Under the pieces are notes generated by a model. The model saw only the letters and a program-made list of their open reading frames with translations, had not been told where the DNA came from and did not search any database. 64,000 nucleotides of DNA from Halalkalibacter okhensis (GTDB lineage Bacteria > Bacillota > Bacilli > Bacillales > Bacillaceae_D). The DNA lies in the NCBI RefSeq assembly GCF_000787375.1, contig NZ_JRJU01000006.1:62001-126000 (forward strand). Reading direction: 5' to 3'. Shown one piece after another: positions 56,182 to 64,000 of the stretch. How positions within the stretch are numbered: position 1 is the stretch's first letter; every line of letters begins with the position of its first letter. The translations under genes were made by a program, and so were the position numbers.

Positions 56182-57210
56182 CTATGACAAGCTAGTAATT
56201 CGTTTAGTTTCATTTGATTCTAAAGCAGCTAACACCACTTGAAGCGATTTCATCCCTTCTTCTCCTGATACAGGAACGTCTTTATTTTGTAAGATCGCAC
56301 TTACAAACTGATCAATAACTTGTGTATTGTTTTGTCCACCTGCTTCATTCGTTTGAATACCACCAAGCTCATACTTTACGACTTCACCTGTTTTATATTG
56401 AACGACTAGAGAGTTAACAGGGTCATCTTCTAAACGCAGAATCGCTTTTTCTCCGTAGATTATTGTCGAGTTATCTTCGCTCGCTACATAAGACCAGCTA
56501 GCAGCAAGAGTTCCGATAATCCCACTTTTCGTCTTTAATACACACACAGCTGTATCATCGACATCTGTGTTTTGCTTTGCACTTGTTTCAATAAAAGCAC
56601 CTACTTCTACAAATTCTTCTCCAAGAACAAAACGCAATAAATCGGTTTTATGAACACCCAGGTCACCCATGGCACCAATAAATGCTTCTTCTTTTCTAAA
56701 GAACCAGCTCTCACTTCCATCTGCACTCCAGCCTTCAGGACCACCATGACCAAATGCCGTGCGGAAGCTATAAATCTTCCCTACTTCACCTGCTTCAATT
56801 AATTGTCTTGCCTTTTGATGAGAAGGAACAAAACGTTGGTTATGAGCAATCATTAATTTCTTATTATTTTCTTTTGCAGCTTCAATCATTTTTTCCGCGT
56901 CTTCACTTGAAGTCGCCATTGGCTTTTCGCAAAGAACATGTTTTCCTGCTTTTAGAGCTGCAATAGAAATAGGTGCATGTAAATAATTTGGTGTACAAAC
57001 ACTAACTGCGTCAACATCAGGACTTAAGAGTAACTCATCGTAACTTGTATAAGCCTTAGCACTATAGACTTTTGCAAATTCATGGACTCTCTCTTCAACG
57101 ATGTCACAAACAGCAACAATTTCTACCTCAGAATTATTTGCATACTCTGGTAAATGACGGTGCTTTGCAATACTTCCACAACCGATAACTCCAACCTTTA
57201 ATTTACTCAT
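56182..57210 (-). CDS. Gfo/Idh/MocA family dehydrogenase
   Basis: A 342-residue paralogue of the next gene. GVIGCGSIAKHRHLPEYAN is the dinucleotide loop, HVLCEKPMATSSEDAE contains the catalytic lysine, and MGDLGVHKTDLLRFV carries the active-site Asp/His. Similarity to ThuB-like and IolG-like enzymes fits the neighbouring thuA-like gene: in Sinorhizobium thuA/thuB are linked to trehalose and related disaccharide catabolism through 3-keto sugars. Second gene of the operon, 28 bp after the ThuA-like gene. Confidence 0.86.
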   Translation of the reverse strand: MSKLKVGVIGCGSIAKHRHLPEYANNSEVEIVAVCDIVEERVHEFAKVYSAKAYTSYDELLLSPDVDAVSVCTPNYLHAPISIAALKAGKHVLCEKPMATSSEDAEKMIEAAKENNKKLMIAHNQRFVPSHQKARQLIEAGEVGKIYSFRTAFGHGGPEGWSADGSESWFFRKEEAFIGAMGDLGVHKTDLLRFVLGEEFVEVGAFIETSAKQNTDVDDTAVCVLKTKSGIIGTLAASWSYVASEDNSTIIYGEKAILRLEDDPVNSLVVQYKTGEVVKYELGGIQTNEAGGQNNTQVIDQFVSAILQNKDVPVSGEEGMKSLQVVLAALESNETKRITSLS

Positions 57211-57238
57211 GTAGACTCCCCCTAAATGTATTAGTTTA

Positions 57239-57952
57239 TTAGATTTGCTCTAATGGTTTCGCATTTCCGTAAACTGGCATCTTTCGTTCTGTTGGCTTTG
57301 CCCAGCTAACAGCATTCTTGATCACTTTTTGTATTTCTTCGTTATGGTACGTTGGATACGTCTCATGTCCAGGACGGAAGTAGAAGATCTTCCCTTTCCC
57401 TCTTTGATACGTACAGCCGCTTCTAAATACTTCTCCACCACTAAACCAACTCATCATAATTAATTGCTCTGGAGCTGGAATATCGAAATGCTCACCATAC
57501 ATTTCTTCTTCTTCTAGTTCAATGAACTCACCGATGCCCTCTACAATAGGGTGACTTGGGTCTATAATCCATAAACGTTCTTTATCATTTGCTTCACGCC
57601 ATTTTAAGTCACATGTTGTTCCCATTAATGTTTTAAAGATTTTGGAGAAATGTCCTGAATGAAGAACGATTAGCCCCATACCCTCAAGCACTCTTTGTTT
57701 CACTTTTTCAACAATAACATCCTCAACTTCATCATGAGCCAAATGTCCCCACCAGATTAACACGTCTGTTGAGTTAAGTACCTCCTCTGTTAAACCATGT
57801 TCCGGATCGTCTAAAGTTGCTGTTTTTACTTGCACTTGATCTTCCTTTATAAAATTGGCTATCGTTCCATGAATACCTTCAGGATAAATGTCGCGCACGA
57901 CCGGATTTTTTTGTTCATGACGATTTTCGTTCCATACTGTTACGTTCACCAT
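57239..57952 (-). CDS. ThuA-like (trehalose utilization) domain protein
   Basis: A 237-residue protein of the ThuA family, a class I glutamine amidotransferase-like fold. [11 protein letters not shown] at the N-terminus, [11 protein letters not shown] near residue 90, [15 protein letters not shown] near 115 and the C-terminal [11 protein letters not shown] are family features. The cysteine of true amidotransferases is replaced, so a different activity on sugars is likely. First gene of the operon; its promoter region (57953-58190) contains three LacI-type operators. Confidence 0.85.
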   Translation of the reverse strand: MVNVTVWNENRHEQKNPVVRDIYPEGIHGTIANFIKEDQVQVKTATLDDPEHGLTEEVLNSTDVLIWWGHLAHDEVEDVIVEKVKQRVLEGMGLIVLHSGHFSKIFKTLMGTTCDLKWREANDKERLWIIDPSHPIVEGIGEFIELEEEEMYGEHFDIPAPEQLIMMSWFSGGEVFRSGCTYQRGKGKIFYFRPGHETYPTYHNEEIQKVIKNAVSWAKPTERKMPVYGNAKPLEQI

Positions 57953-58065
57953 CTTATTTCCTCCTCTTTAATGACCATAATTTTCGTTTTTACAGTTTGA
58001 CGATCAAGATTAGCCATAATTCCTCAAGTACTAAAAAAGAATAATAAAGGATAGCACCTCCTACC

Positions 58066-58188
58066 TGAGATCGTTCTCATATAAGCCAACATAGTTGGGA
58101 ATAGCAAAATATGAGAACGATCCCATATCGTCTATTTATTTGTCTACCAACCACTAACAAGATTGAGATAGTTATGAGATCGATCCCA
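58066..58188. promoter_or_regulatory. three LacI-type operators before the thuA-like operon
   Basis: TGAGATCGTTCTCA (58066-58079), TGAGAACGATCCCA (58112-58125) and TGAGATCGATCCCA (58175-58188) share the palindromic frame TGAGAWCGWTCYCA with a central CG. The centres are 46 and 63 bp apart. The last ends next to the stop of the lacI-type gene. The likely ligand-binding regulator is the adjacent LacI protein. Confidence 0.75.
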
Positions 58189-58190
58189 TA

Positions 58191-59177
58191 CTAGACAGAC
58201 TCTCTCTTAATTAGTTCGATTGGAAGCTCTACTACATTTTTAATACTTTTATCTTGATTCGTTAACATGGATACCATCATCTCCATAGTTTTTTGTCCCA
58301 TCTCATTAATTGGCTGCTTCACTGTTGTAAGGGCAGGTTCCATTAATTGAGCAACTGGCAGGTCATCAAAACCAATAACTGCTAGATCCTCTGGGATGTT
58401 CAATCCATGTATTTTGGCCTCTTTAATCATTCCTGCGCCTACTTCATCACTTCCTGCAAAAATGGCCGTTGGTTTGTCTTCAAGAGACAGAATAGCTCTT
58501 AATATTTTTTTTCCACTTTCTATACTTGGGTTATCTCTGAAAATCCACTGACTATTCATTTCAATGTTACTCTCACTCAGTGCAGCTAAAAATCCCTTTT
58601 GGCGATCCATACCAAGCTCGCCTTTGTTGCTTCCACAATAGGCAATCTTCTTATGTCCGTTTTCAATTAAGTGTTTGGCACCTAAGTAACTGCCCTTTAC
58701 TTGATCGAGTCTTACGACGGGAATCGTTGCCTCTGAACGATATTCATTACACATAATAATCGGACCTGACTCTTTAAATGGTGCAATGGAAGCCCAATCA
58801 TTTTCTAATGAAGTGAAGATCAATCCGTCTACTTGCTTTGTTTGTAACAATTGCAAGTAATTATACTCCTTGGTTTTGTTTTGGTGTGTTTGACAAATAA
58901 GTAATTGCAGCCCGTTCTCCACTGCTACTATTTCTAGCCCTTCAATAAGGAAAGGAAAGAATGGATTTGTAAGGCTTGGAACAAGGACAGCAATTGTGTC
59001 TGTTCTTTGCTTTCTAAGGCGTTGTGCAGATGAATTAGGATAATAATCTAATTCCTTCATCGCTTGATAAACAAGCTGTTTTTTTCTTTCTGTTACATAC
59101 GGATGATTATTTATCACTCTAGAAACCGTAGATCTTGATAATCCAGCTAACTTAGCTACATCTTCAATCGTTGCCAC
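58191..59177 (-). CDS. LacI/GalR family transcriptional regulator
   Basis: A 328-residue repressor. The N-terminal DNA-binding domain (MATIEDVAKLAGLSRSTVSR) has the helix-turn-helix and hinge helix (SAQRLRKQRT near residue 57); the remainder is a periplasmic-binding-protein-like effector domain. The start is GTG at 59177 because AAAGGAGGG lies about 5 bases upstream; the longer frame has no site and would extend the DNA-binding head abnormally. It lies between the ThuA-like operon and the sucrase operon and could control either. A candidate cre site lies upstream. Confidence 0.9.
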   Translation of the reverse strand: MATIEDVAKLAGLSRSTVSRVINNHPYVTERKKQLVYQAMKELDYYPNSSAQRLRKQRTDTIAVLVPSLTNPFFPFLIEGLEIVAVENGLQLLICQTHQNKTKEYNYLQLLQTKQVDGLIFTSLENDWASIAPFKESGPIIMCNEYRSEATIPVVRLDQVKGSYLGAKHLIENGHKKIAYCGSNKGELGMDRQKGFLAALSESNIEMNSQWIFRDNPSIESGKKILRAILSLEDKPTAIFAGSDEVGAGMIKEAKIHGLNIPEDLAVIGFDDLPVAQLMEPALTTVKQPINEMGQKTMEMMVSMLTNQDKSIKNVVELPIELIKRESV

Positions 59178-59221
59178 CGTAACCCTCCTTTCTATTTTAG
59201 AGGAGTATGAGATCTTCCGTA

Positions 59222-59235
59222 CGATAGCGCTTTCA
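59222..59235 (-). promoter_or_regulatory. candidate cre site upstream of the lacI-type gene
   Basis: Minus strand TGAAAGCGCTATCG matches the core cre pattern TGNAANCGNWWNCA except the last base, 45-58 bp before the regulator start. Confidence 0.45.
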
Positions 59236-59305
59236 CGAACTACTTTTATTTTAAAATAGCCCACTGGAAAAAACAACATAAATTTATATTCCCCTCCCCA
59301 TTTAT

Positions 59306-59350
59306 GAGGATACTGAAAAAAGGACGATTTTTTCCTTTTTCAGTATCCTT
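59306..59350. repeat. hairpin element E with flanking 12-bp direct repeats
   Basis: A near-perfect palindrome AGGATACTGAAAAA..TTTTTCAGTATCCT that also serves as terminator of the sucrase operon. CTCCCCATTTAT occurs exactly on each side (59294-59305 and 59351-59362), like a target-site duplication. The loop ACGATTTTTT resembles the loops of the other family members. Confidence 0.75.
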
Positions 59351-59379
59351 CTCCCCATTTATAGAGAGGTGGTTAATCA

Positions 59380-60861
59380 CTATTTAATAGCTTTTTTTAA
59401 ATTCCACTTTGATAAGCTTGTGATGGTGATTAAGCGATCAGAAAAAAACGTTATGCCTTGCGCCTCTTTTGTTGGATAGATTCGTGCACTCATGACTCTT
59501 TCTCCTTCATTAATAAATATTTCTACTGAGGATTTATCAATAAAAATGTGAAGTGTAATGATTTCGTCAAGCGAAATCGCTGCCTTACGAACTCCACCTG
59601 GTCCAACCCCAGCTTTCGTTCGATCGAGTGTAACAAGACCATCGAGCTTATCAAATGACAAGATAGTCTCTTGTTTCGTCGCAGCATCTTTTCTAAGTTT
59701 CAGACCAAAGGTTGTTGCCTCTTTAACATTGATTTCCATGTTAAGTTCTAAACAGTCACCGTAAACGCCTTCGAAAGATTGTTCGCCATTAATCTTAACA
59801 TCAGAATAGTACGTTTCTTCTTCCCGAAGTTCCGCTAGTTCAGGAACTGGTAACATATACAGTCTGCTATTCTTTAACGATACGATTCTCGGAATGGTCA
59901 TTGCACCTGAATAGCCAAATTCTTGAGTTGGCATATCACTTTCCCACATATCCATCCATGCAATAAGAATTCTCCGTCCTTTATCATCAACCATCGTTTG
60001 TGGAGCATAAAAATCAAAGCCATGATCCAATGTGTAATACGGACCATATTGGAAGATTCCAGTTTGGTAATTAAGCTCACCAATTACATAACCAGCCTGA
60101 TGTAGGTTGTGATAATCGTTTCCTTCAGGCTTCACCCCTTGTGGAGACATAACCAAAACTTCTTTTCCTTCAAGCTCGAACAGATCAGGACATTCCCACA
60201 TAAACCCGAAATTGCCCTTCCCCTTTGCCATGACGGATACAAATTCCCAATCAATTAAGTTAGAAGAACGGTATAACAATACTTGTCCTGTATTGCTTTT
60301 CGTCTTAGACCCTAAAACACAATAGTAAGAACCCTCGTGTTTCCATACTTTCGGATCTCGAAAATGAAAAATATTAATATCTCCTCCAGGCACTTCTGAA
60401 ATGACAGGGTTTTCTTTTATCTTTTCAAAATGAATCCCATCTTCACTTACGGCTATCGCCTGTACTTGTTTTAAATCTTCATCCAGTTTCCCTTCAATCC
60501 AGACATTCCCTGTGTACATTAGATAGAGCTTACCATCCTTCTCTATTGCACTACCAGAGAAACAGCCGTCTTTGTCATAATCCTCACTTGGAGCCAAGGC
60601 AATAGGCAGATGTTCCCAACGAACAAGGTCCTTGCTTTTCACATGTCCCCAATGCATCGGGCCCCACTTTGAATCATATGGATGATGTTGATAAAAAAGA
60701 TGATACTCTCCTTTATAATAAGAAAACCCATTCGGATCGTTCATCCAATTTGCTTGCGGCATCACATGGTATTGGAGGTTCCATTCGTGATTACTAACTT
60801 GCTCTTTTAATTTATTCACTTCTTGATTAGCTTTTTCAATTTGCTGGTTATGCATATCCAT
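59380..60861 (-). CDS. scrB: glycoside hydrolase family 32 (sucrose-6-phosphate hydrolase/beta-fructosidase)
   Basis: A 493-residue cytoplasmic enzyme. WMNDPNG near residue 39 holds the nucleophile Asp, HFRDPKVW the transition-state Asp and WECPDLFE the acid/base Glu, all GH32 hallmarks; a beta-sandwich domain fills the C-terminus. It cleaves sucrose-6-phosphate or sucrose to glucose(-6-phosphate) and fructose. No signal peptide, so it acts after uptake. The start ATG at 60861 is 5 bases after GGAGG. Last gene of the PTS operon, 59 bp after the phosphatase gene. Confidence 0.9.
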   Translation of the reverse strand: MDMHNQQIEKANQEVNKLKEQVSNHEWNLQYHVMPQANWMNDPNGFSYYKGEYHLFYQHHPYDSKWGPMHWGHVKSKDLVRWEHLPIALAPSEDYDKDGCFSGSAIEKDGKLYLMYTGNVWIEGKLDEDLKQVQAIAVSEDGIHFEKIKENPVISEVPGGDINIFHFRDPKVWKHEGSYYCVLGSKTKSNTGQVLLYRSSNLIDWEFVSVMAKGKGNFGFMWECPDLFELEGKEVLVMSPQGVKPEGNDYHNLHQAGYVIGELNYQTGIFQYGPYYTLDHGFDFYAPQTMVDDKGRRILIAWMDMWESDMPTQEFGYSGAMTIPRIVSLKNSRLYMLPVPELAELREEETYYSDVKINGEQSFEGVYGDCLELNMEINVKEATTFGLKLRKDAATKQETILSFDKLDGLVTLDRTKAGVGPGGVRKAAISLDEIITLHIFIDKSSVEIFINEGERVMSARIYPTKEAQGITFFSDRLITITSLSKWNLKKAIK

Positions 60862-60895
60862 GTCTGCCTCCAACATTTCGTATTCTTTCCACCTC

Positions 60896-60910
60896 TTAAA
60901 CCCGTTTGAA
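60896..60910. promoter_or_regulatory. possible LacI-type half-palindrome before scrB
   Basis: TTAAACCCGTTTGAA has AAAC/GTTT arms around a CC centre and lies between the phosphatase and sucrase genes. Weak; compare the site at 63401-63412. Confidence 0.3.
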
Positions 60911-60920
60911 TCTGCATTTT

Positions 60921-61712
60921 TTAGAATTCCACTTCAACTTCTACGCCAAAGTGATCAGAAATGACTGGTCGATTTTCTCCATTAAAAATTACATTTGATC
61001 TTTTCACATCAACTAGAGTGTTCGTAAAAATATAATCAATTCGTAAATCTCGTTTGTTTTGATCCCATCCAGCAATCTTTCCTTTTACAGTTATACCTTT
61101 ATCTTTATCCTCTGCTAGCTGATACGTATCAAATAGACCTTTTCCAAGTAAATAGTCGTAGCCTTCGCCTTTTGAACTAGCATCATTATTGAAATCTCCC
61201 ATTAAGAAGAAACGTTCATTCTTTTGAACAAATGAATAAAGTGTATCAACTTGATTCTTATACGGTTCTTCATCGTCATTCCACCAGCCAAGATGGCATG
61301 AATAAAAAGAAATGGGTTCCTCGTTGTAAGAAATCGTCACACCGACAATCTTTCTTGTTTTCCAATTTTCCGTATGATCAGATTGAGTAATAAAGAAAGA
61401 ATGTTCATTCTCAATTTTATGTTTTGTTAGGATGGCAAGACCTTCTTCATATATTTCAAATCCAATATGCGCAAAACCCCACACATAGTGATAGTCACGA
61501 ACACCGAGCGCCATTAACTCATCAAGCAACACCAAAACATAATTGTCTTTTTTCACAGCACCTTCTATGATTTCTGCCCCCATTGACTGACTCACTTCTT
61601 GTAAAGCAATCACATCATATGAATTCTCTTTAATCGCTTTTGCTAAAGTTTTTATCTTGGCTAATTGATTGTGCTCCTGCCAAGCATGGCAATTTACAGT
61701 TAGCAGTTTCAT
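60921..61712 (-). CDS. endonuclease/exonuclease/phosphatase family enzyme, probably maltose 6'-phosphate phosphatase (MapP-like)
   Basis: A 263-residue EEP-fold hydrolase. Motifs are VNCHAWQEHN near the start, VIALQEVSQ (metal Glu), GDFNND (catalytic Asp/Asn) and VISDHFGVEVEV (terminal Asp-His). Within sugar PTS operons this family includes MapP of Enterococcus, which dephosphorylates maltose 6'-phosphate so that maltose can be cleaved by non-phosphorylated-sugar enzymes. It starts 3 bp after the PTS gene, strongly supporting a role with it. Specific substrate is inferred; other sugar phosphates are possible. Confidence 0.72.
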   Translation of the reverse strand: MKLLTVNCHAWQEHNQLAKIKTLAKAIKENSYDVIALQEVSQSMGAEIIEGAVKKDNYVLVLLDELMALGVRDYHYVWGFAHIGFEIYEEGLAILTKHKIENEHSFFITQSDHTENWKTRKIVGVTISYNEEPISFYSCHLGWWNDDEEPYKNQVDTLYSFVQKNERFFLMGDFNNDASSKGEGYDYLLGKGLFDTYQLAEDKDKGITVKGKIAGWDQNKRDLRIDYIFTNTLVDVKRSNVIFNGENRPVISDHFGVEVEVEF

Positions 61713-61715
61713 GTA

Positions 61716-63359
61716 TTACGCTCCTATTCGGTCTTGAATATCAGATTTAATAATATCCGCTTTTGGACCATAGATTGCTTGAACACCCTTACCTTTTACG
61801 ATCAAACCTAATGCACCGTTTTTCTTCCATTCTTCCTCAGAGGCAACGGCAGTAATATCTTTTATCGTTACACGAAGTCTTGTCATACACGCATCGACTT
61901 CCTCTATGTTATCTCTTCCACCTAGTAGTACAATAATAGAGCTAGCTAACGATTCATCTGGTTGTTTGGCATTGCCTTTGTGAGTACTTTGATCGCTTCC
62001 TTCATCAATATAATTACCTAAACGACCAGGAGTAGCAAATTTAAACTTCTTAATCATGAAGTTAGCAACGACAAAATTCAAACCAAAAAATACAGCACAA
62101 GCAACACTGAAGTTAACAAAATCTAACCATAATCCTGCTCTAATTGCCATCGGAGTTCTAGTTAATAGCTCCAACATCCCCATAGATGAAAGACGAATAT
62201 CAACAAGATCAACGACTGCAAAAGCAAGCCCAGTCATAAGCGCGTATATGATATATAGAACAGGAGCAATAAACATAAACATAAATTCAATCGGTTCCGT
62301 TACTCCAGTTAAGAAGACTGCAAGACCAGCAGAAAAGAACATGGATTTGTATTTTGTTCGCTTATCTGGGTCGACATTACGATACATCGCTATCGCAATC
62401 CCCATTAAGGCCGCACTAGAAAGAATCATTTGTCCGACTTTAAAACGAGCAGGGGTCACCTCAGCTAATAACTGGTTATAAGCGGCAAGATCGCCAGCGG
62501 CTCTTAAATTATTCAGATCAGCAATCCATGCAAACCAAAGCGGCTCTTGACCAGCAACAACCTGTCCTGCATTTGTCCCTGTTAAAATGGTATATGTACC
62601 ACCAAGGTTTGTGAAGTTCATTGGTATCGTTAACATATGATGCAATCCAAAAGGAAGCAATAATCTTTCTACTGCTCCGTAAATAAATGGAGCTAGAAAT
62701 GGAGCTGTTTCTCTAGATGTTGCGACCCACCGACCAAAATCATTTAAACTACCTTGTATTACTGGCCAGACAAATGAAAGAGTTAATGCGGTTACAACTG
62801 ACCATAAAATAACAACAAATGGAACGAAGCGCTTTCCATTAAAGAATGACAATGCTTGTGGTAATTTGTCATAATTATAGTATTTGTTAAAGATAACAGC
62901 ACCAAGGAACCCAGAAATAATCCCAATAAACACCCCCATATTTAGAGCCGGTGCACCAAGAACGTCTGTGAAGAAATCTTGTACAATTAATTCACTTCCA
63001 AAAATGGATGTTACGGTAGCGTCAGGATCCCCGAGCATGCTACTATTAACTCCAAAAAAAGCACCTGTTACACGGTTAATTAAGATAAAAGCTATTAAAG
63101 CAGCAAAAGCTCCTCCAGCACGTTCCTTCGCCCAAGATCCCCCAATTGCCACAGCAAATAAAATATGCATATTCCCAATAATAGCCCAACCTAGCTCTTC
63201 TAAAATAACTGCACTCGTTTGTACAAACGCCAAATCCACTTCAAACATGGCAATCAGCTTACCTAGTGAAATCATAATACCAGCAGCTGGCATAACAGCT
63301 ACTACTACGATCAAAGCTTTACCAAACTTTTGCCAAAAATCAAACGAAGTGATTTTCAT
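61716..63359 (-). CDS. PTS transporter subunit EIICB for an alpha-glucoside (maltose-type)
   Basis: A 547-residue fusion of the sugar-transporting EIIC (about ten membrane segments, residues 1-430, with LLPFGLHHMLTIPMNF and LTGVTEPIEFMFMF signatures) and a C-terminal EIIB whose phosphorylated cysteine is in VDACMTRLRVTI near residue 500. There is no EIIA in the window, so it must use the EIIA of another system, such as glucose EIIA. It imports and phosphorylates a glucoside; the neighbouring MapP-like phosphatase points to maltose, the GH32 gene to sucrose. The ATG at 63359 follows a run of G by 7 bases. Confidence 0.87.
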   Translation of the reverse strand: MKITSFDFWQKFGKALIVVVAVMPAAGIMISLGKLIAMFEVDLAFVQTSAVILEELGWAIIGNMHILFAVAIGGSWAKERAGGAFAALIAFILINRVTGAFFGVNSSMLGDPDATVTSIFGSELIVQDFFTDVLGAPALNMGVFIGIISGFLGAVIFNKYYNYDKLPQALSFFNGKRFVPFVVILWSVVTALTLSFVWPVIQGSLNDFGRWVATSRETAPFLAPFIYGAVERLLLPFGLHHMLTIPMNFTNLGGTYTILTGTNAGQVVAGQEPLWFAWIADLNNLRAAGDLAAYNQLLAEVTPARFKVGQMILSSAALMGIAIAMYRNVDPDKRTKYKSMFFSAGLAVFLTGVTEPIEFMFMFIAPVLYIIYALMTGLAFAVVDLVDIRLSSMGMLELLTRTPMAIRAGLWLDFVNFSVACAVFFGLNFVVANFMIKKFKFATPGRLGNYIDEGSDQSTHKGNAKQPDESLASSIIVLLGGRDNIEEVDACMTRLRVTIKDITAVASEEEWKKNGALGLIVKGKGVQAIYGPKADIIKSDIQDRIGA

Positions 63360-63381
63360 ACTACTTCCCCCCCTATTTATA

Positions 63382-63424
63382 TCACCCTTCCGTTTCCTGA
63401 GCAACCGTTTGCATGGAAGGGTGA
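63382..63424. promoter_or_regulatory. intercistronic hairpin with LacI-type operator-like site
   Basis: TCACCCTTCC / GGAAGGGTGA stem between the glucosidase and PTS genes. The loop contains GCAACCGTTTGC (63401-63412), one base from a perfect GCAAACGTTTGC palindrome like MalR-type operators. It may regulate the downstream part of the operon or stabilise mRNA. Confidence 0.5.
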
Positions 63425-63430
63425 AATATA

Positions 63431-64000
63431 CTATTTTACTTTATATACCCTTGCTTCATATGGTTTTAATACTAGATTAGTCTTGTCTTCAATCATATCA
63501 ACTTTATAATTATTAATCATTAACTTCTTACTTTTCCCTTCTAGACTCGGTGGCCACTCCACTTCTGTTTCCTCATCGAATAAGTTGGTAAGAATGAGAA
63601 ACAGCTCATCGTCCATCGTTCTAGTGTAAGCATATACTTGTTCATGATCTATAAGGACAAGATCATAACTTCCATAAATAAGAACATCGTTATCTTTCCT
63701 AAGTTGAATAAGCTTTCTATAATAGTTATAAATCGAAGAAGGATCTTCAATTGATTGTTCAACGTTTATCTCTTGGTAATTCGGGTTGATTTTTATCCAA
63801 GGTTTTCCTGTCGTAAACCCGGCATTTCCCCCATTGTTCCACTGCATTGGAGTTCTCGAATTATCTCGACCGTTTTGCCAAATAACCTCCATGATTTCCT
63901 CATGCGACTTGCCTTCTTCTCTTTCATTTCGATATAAATTTTTAATAGCGACATCATTATAATCATCAATAGAAGGAAATTTTACATTTGTCATCCCTAT
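63431..64000 (-). CDS. alpha-glucosidase, glycoside hydrolase family 13 (partial, C-terminal end)
   Basis: The C-terminal 189 residues of a GH13 enzyme, running off the right edge of the window. DNSRTPMQWNNGGNAGFTT near the break (the segment after the catalytic barrel residues), PWIKINPNYQEINVEQ and the closing beta domain ending with LKPYEARVYKVK are characteristic of oligo-1,6-glucosidase, alpha-glucosidase and trehalose-6-phosphate hydrolase. The catalytic Asp and Glu lie outside the window. First known gene of the operon with the PTS, phosphatase and GH32 enzyme. It acts in the cytoplasm. Confidence 0.88.
   Translation of the reverse strand: MGMTNVKFPSIDDYNDVAIKNLYRNEREEGKSHEEIMEVIWQNGRDNSRTPMQWNNGGNAGFTTGKPWIKINPNYQEINVEQSIEDPSSIYNYYRKLIQLRKDNDVLIYGSYDLVLIDHEQVYAYTRTMDDELFLILTNLFDEETEVEWPPSLEGKSKKLMINNYKVDMIEDKTNLVLKPYEARVYKVK

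Noticed and set aside
62884-63480. 198-residue plus-strand reading frame over the PTS gene
   Set aside because: It is antisense to the EIIC coding sequence; composition and lack of a ribosome site mark it as a shadow. The same applies to the frame at 62056-62481.

Overview
This window looks like the chromosome of a low-GC, spore-forming Bacillaceae bacterium. It may be salt- or alkali-adapted, because it carries two BCCT osmolyte transporters and two MscS channels, but that is inference. No rRNA, tRNA, CRISPR array, prophage or intact insertion sequence was seen. Gene order closely follows known Bacillus subtilis blocks: yktC-ykzI-yktB-yktA-speA-SR1-pdhDCBA-ykyA-def-rpoY-rnjA on the left, ykuV-ykuU-ykuT-ykuS-dapL-dapH in the middle, and yxkF-msmX further right. 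Two small YjcZ-type proteins, forespore-type promoters at ku/ligD and a polysaccharide deacetylase fit a sporulating organism.

Left (1-21.7 kb): a truncated hydroxyacid dehydrogenase, an inositol monophosphatase, the ykt genes, arginine decarboxylase and the dual-function SR1/SR1P RNA locus with a promoter and a candidate cre site. Cell-wall and envelope genes follow (M23 lipoprotein, deacetylase lipoprotein, FUSC-like protein), then a BCCT transporter, the pyruvate dehydrogenase operon, peptide deformylase, and RNA polymerase epsilon with RNase J1.

Middle (21.7-39.8 kb): a membrane-anchored di-haem cytochrome, an amidase with three peptidoglycan-binding repeats, the YkuU/YkuV thiol-redox pair, a SigB-type promoter before the MscS channel YkuT, and an acetyl-pathway dap operon in which a class III aminotransferase sits between dapH and dapL. 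An AEC transporter, the glyoxylate bypass (aceB-aceA), a second BCCT transporter and a second MscS channel follow.

Right (39.8-64 kb): a three-gene signalling cluster (hybrid kinase, CheR methyltransferase, REC-PAS-kinase) resembling the RsbK/RsbM input of SigB in the B. cereus group. Next come ku, broken by a one-base frameshift, and intact ligD, divergent from overlapping SigG-like promoters. After a nitroreductase, an orphan EutH and yxkF-msmX, the end is devoted to sugars: glucokinase, a ThuA/Gfo-Idh/Gfo-Idh/isomerase operon with three LacI-type operators, a LacI regulator, and an operon of alpha-glucosidase, PTS EIICB, a MapP-like phosphatase and a GH32 sucrase. Imported disaccharides would be cleaved or dephosphorylated inside the cell and the free glucose phosphorylated by GlcK.

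The least explained structure is a dispersed family of intergenic hairpin elements with a conserved loop (near 5.5, 31.2, 45.5 and 59.3 kb, with a body-only relative at 39.8 kb). One member is flanked by exact 12-bp direct repeats. Many start codons were moved from the longest reading frame to the one with a proper ribosome binding site; each case is noted in its entry.
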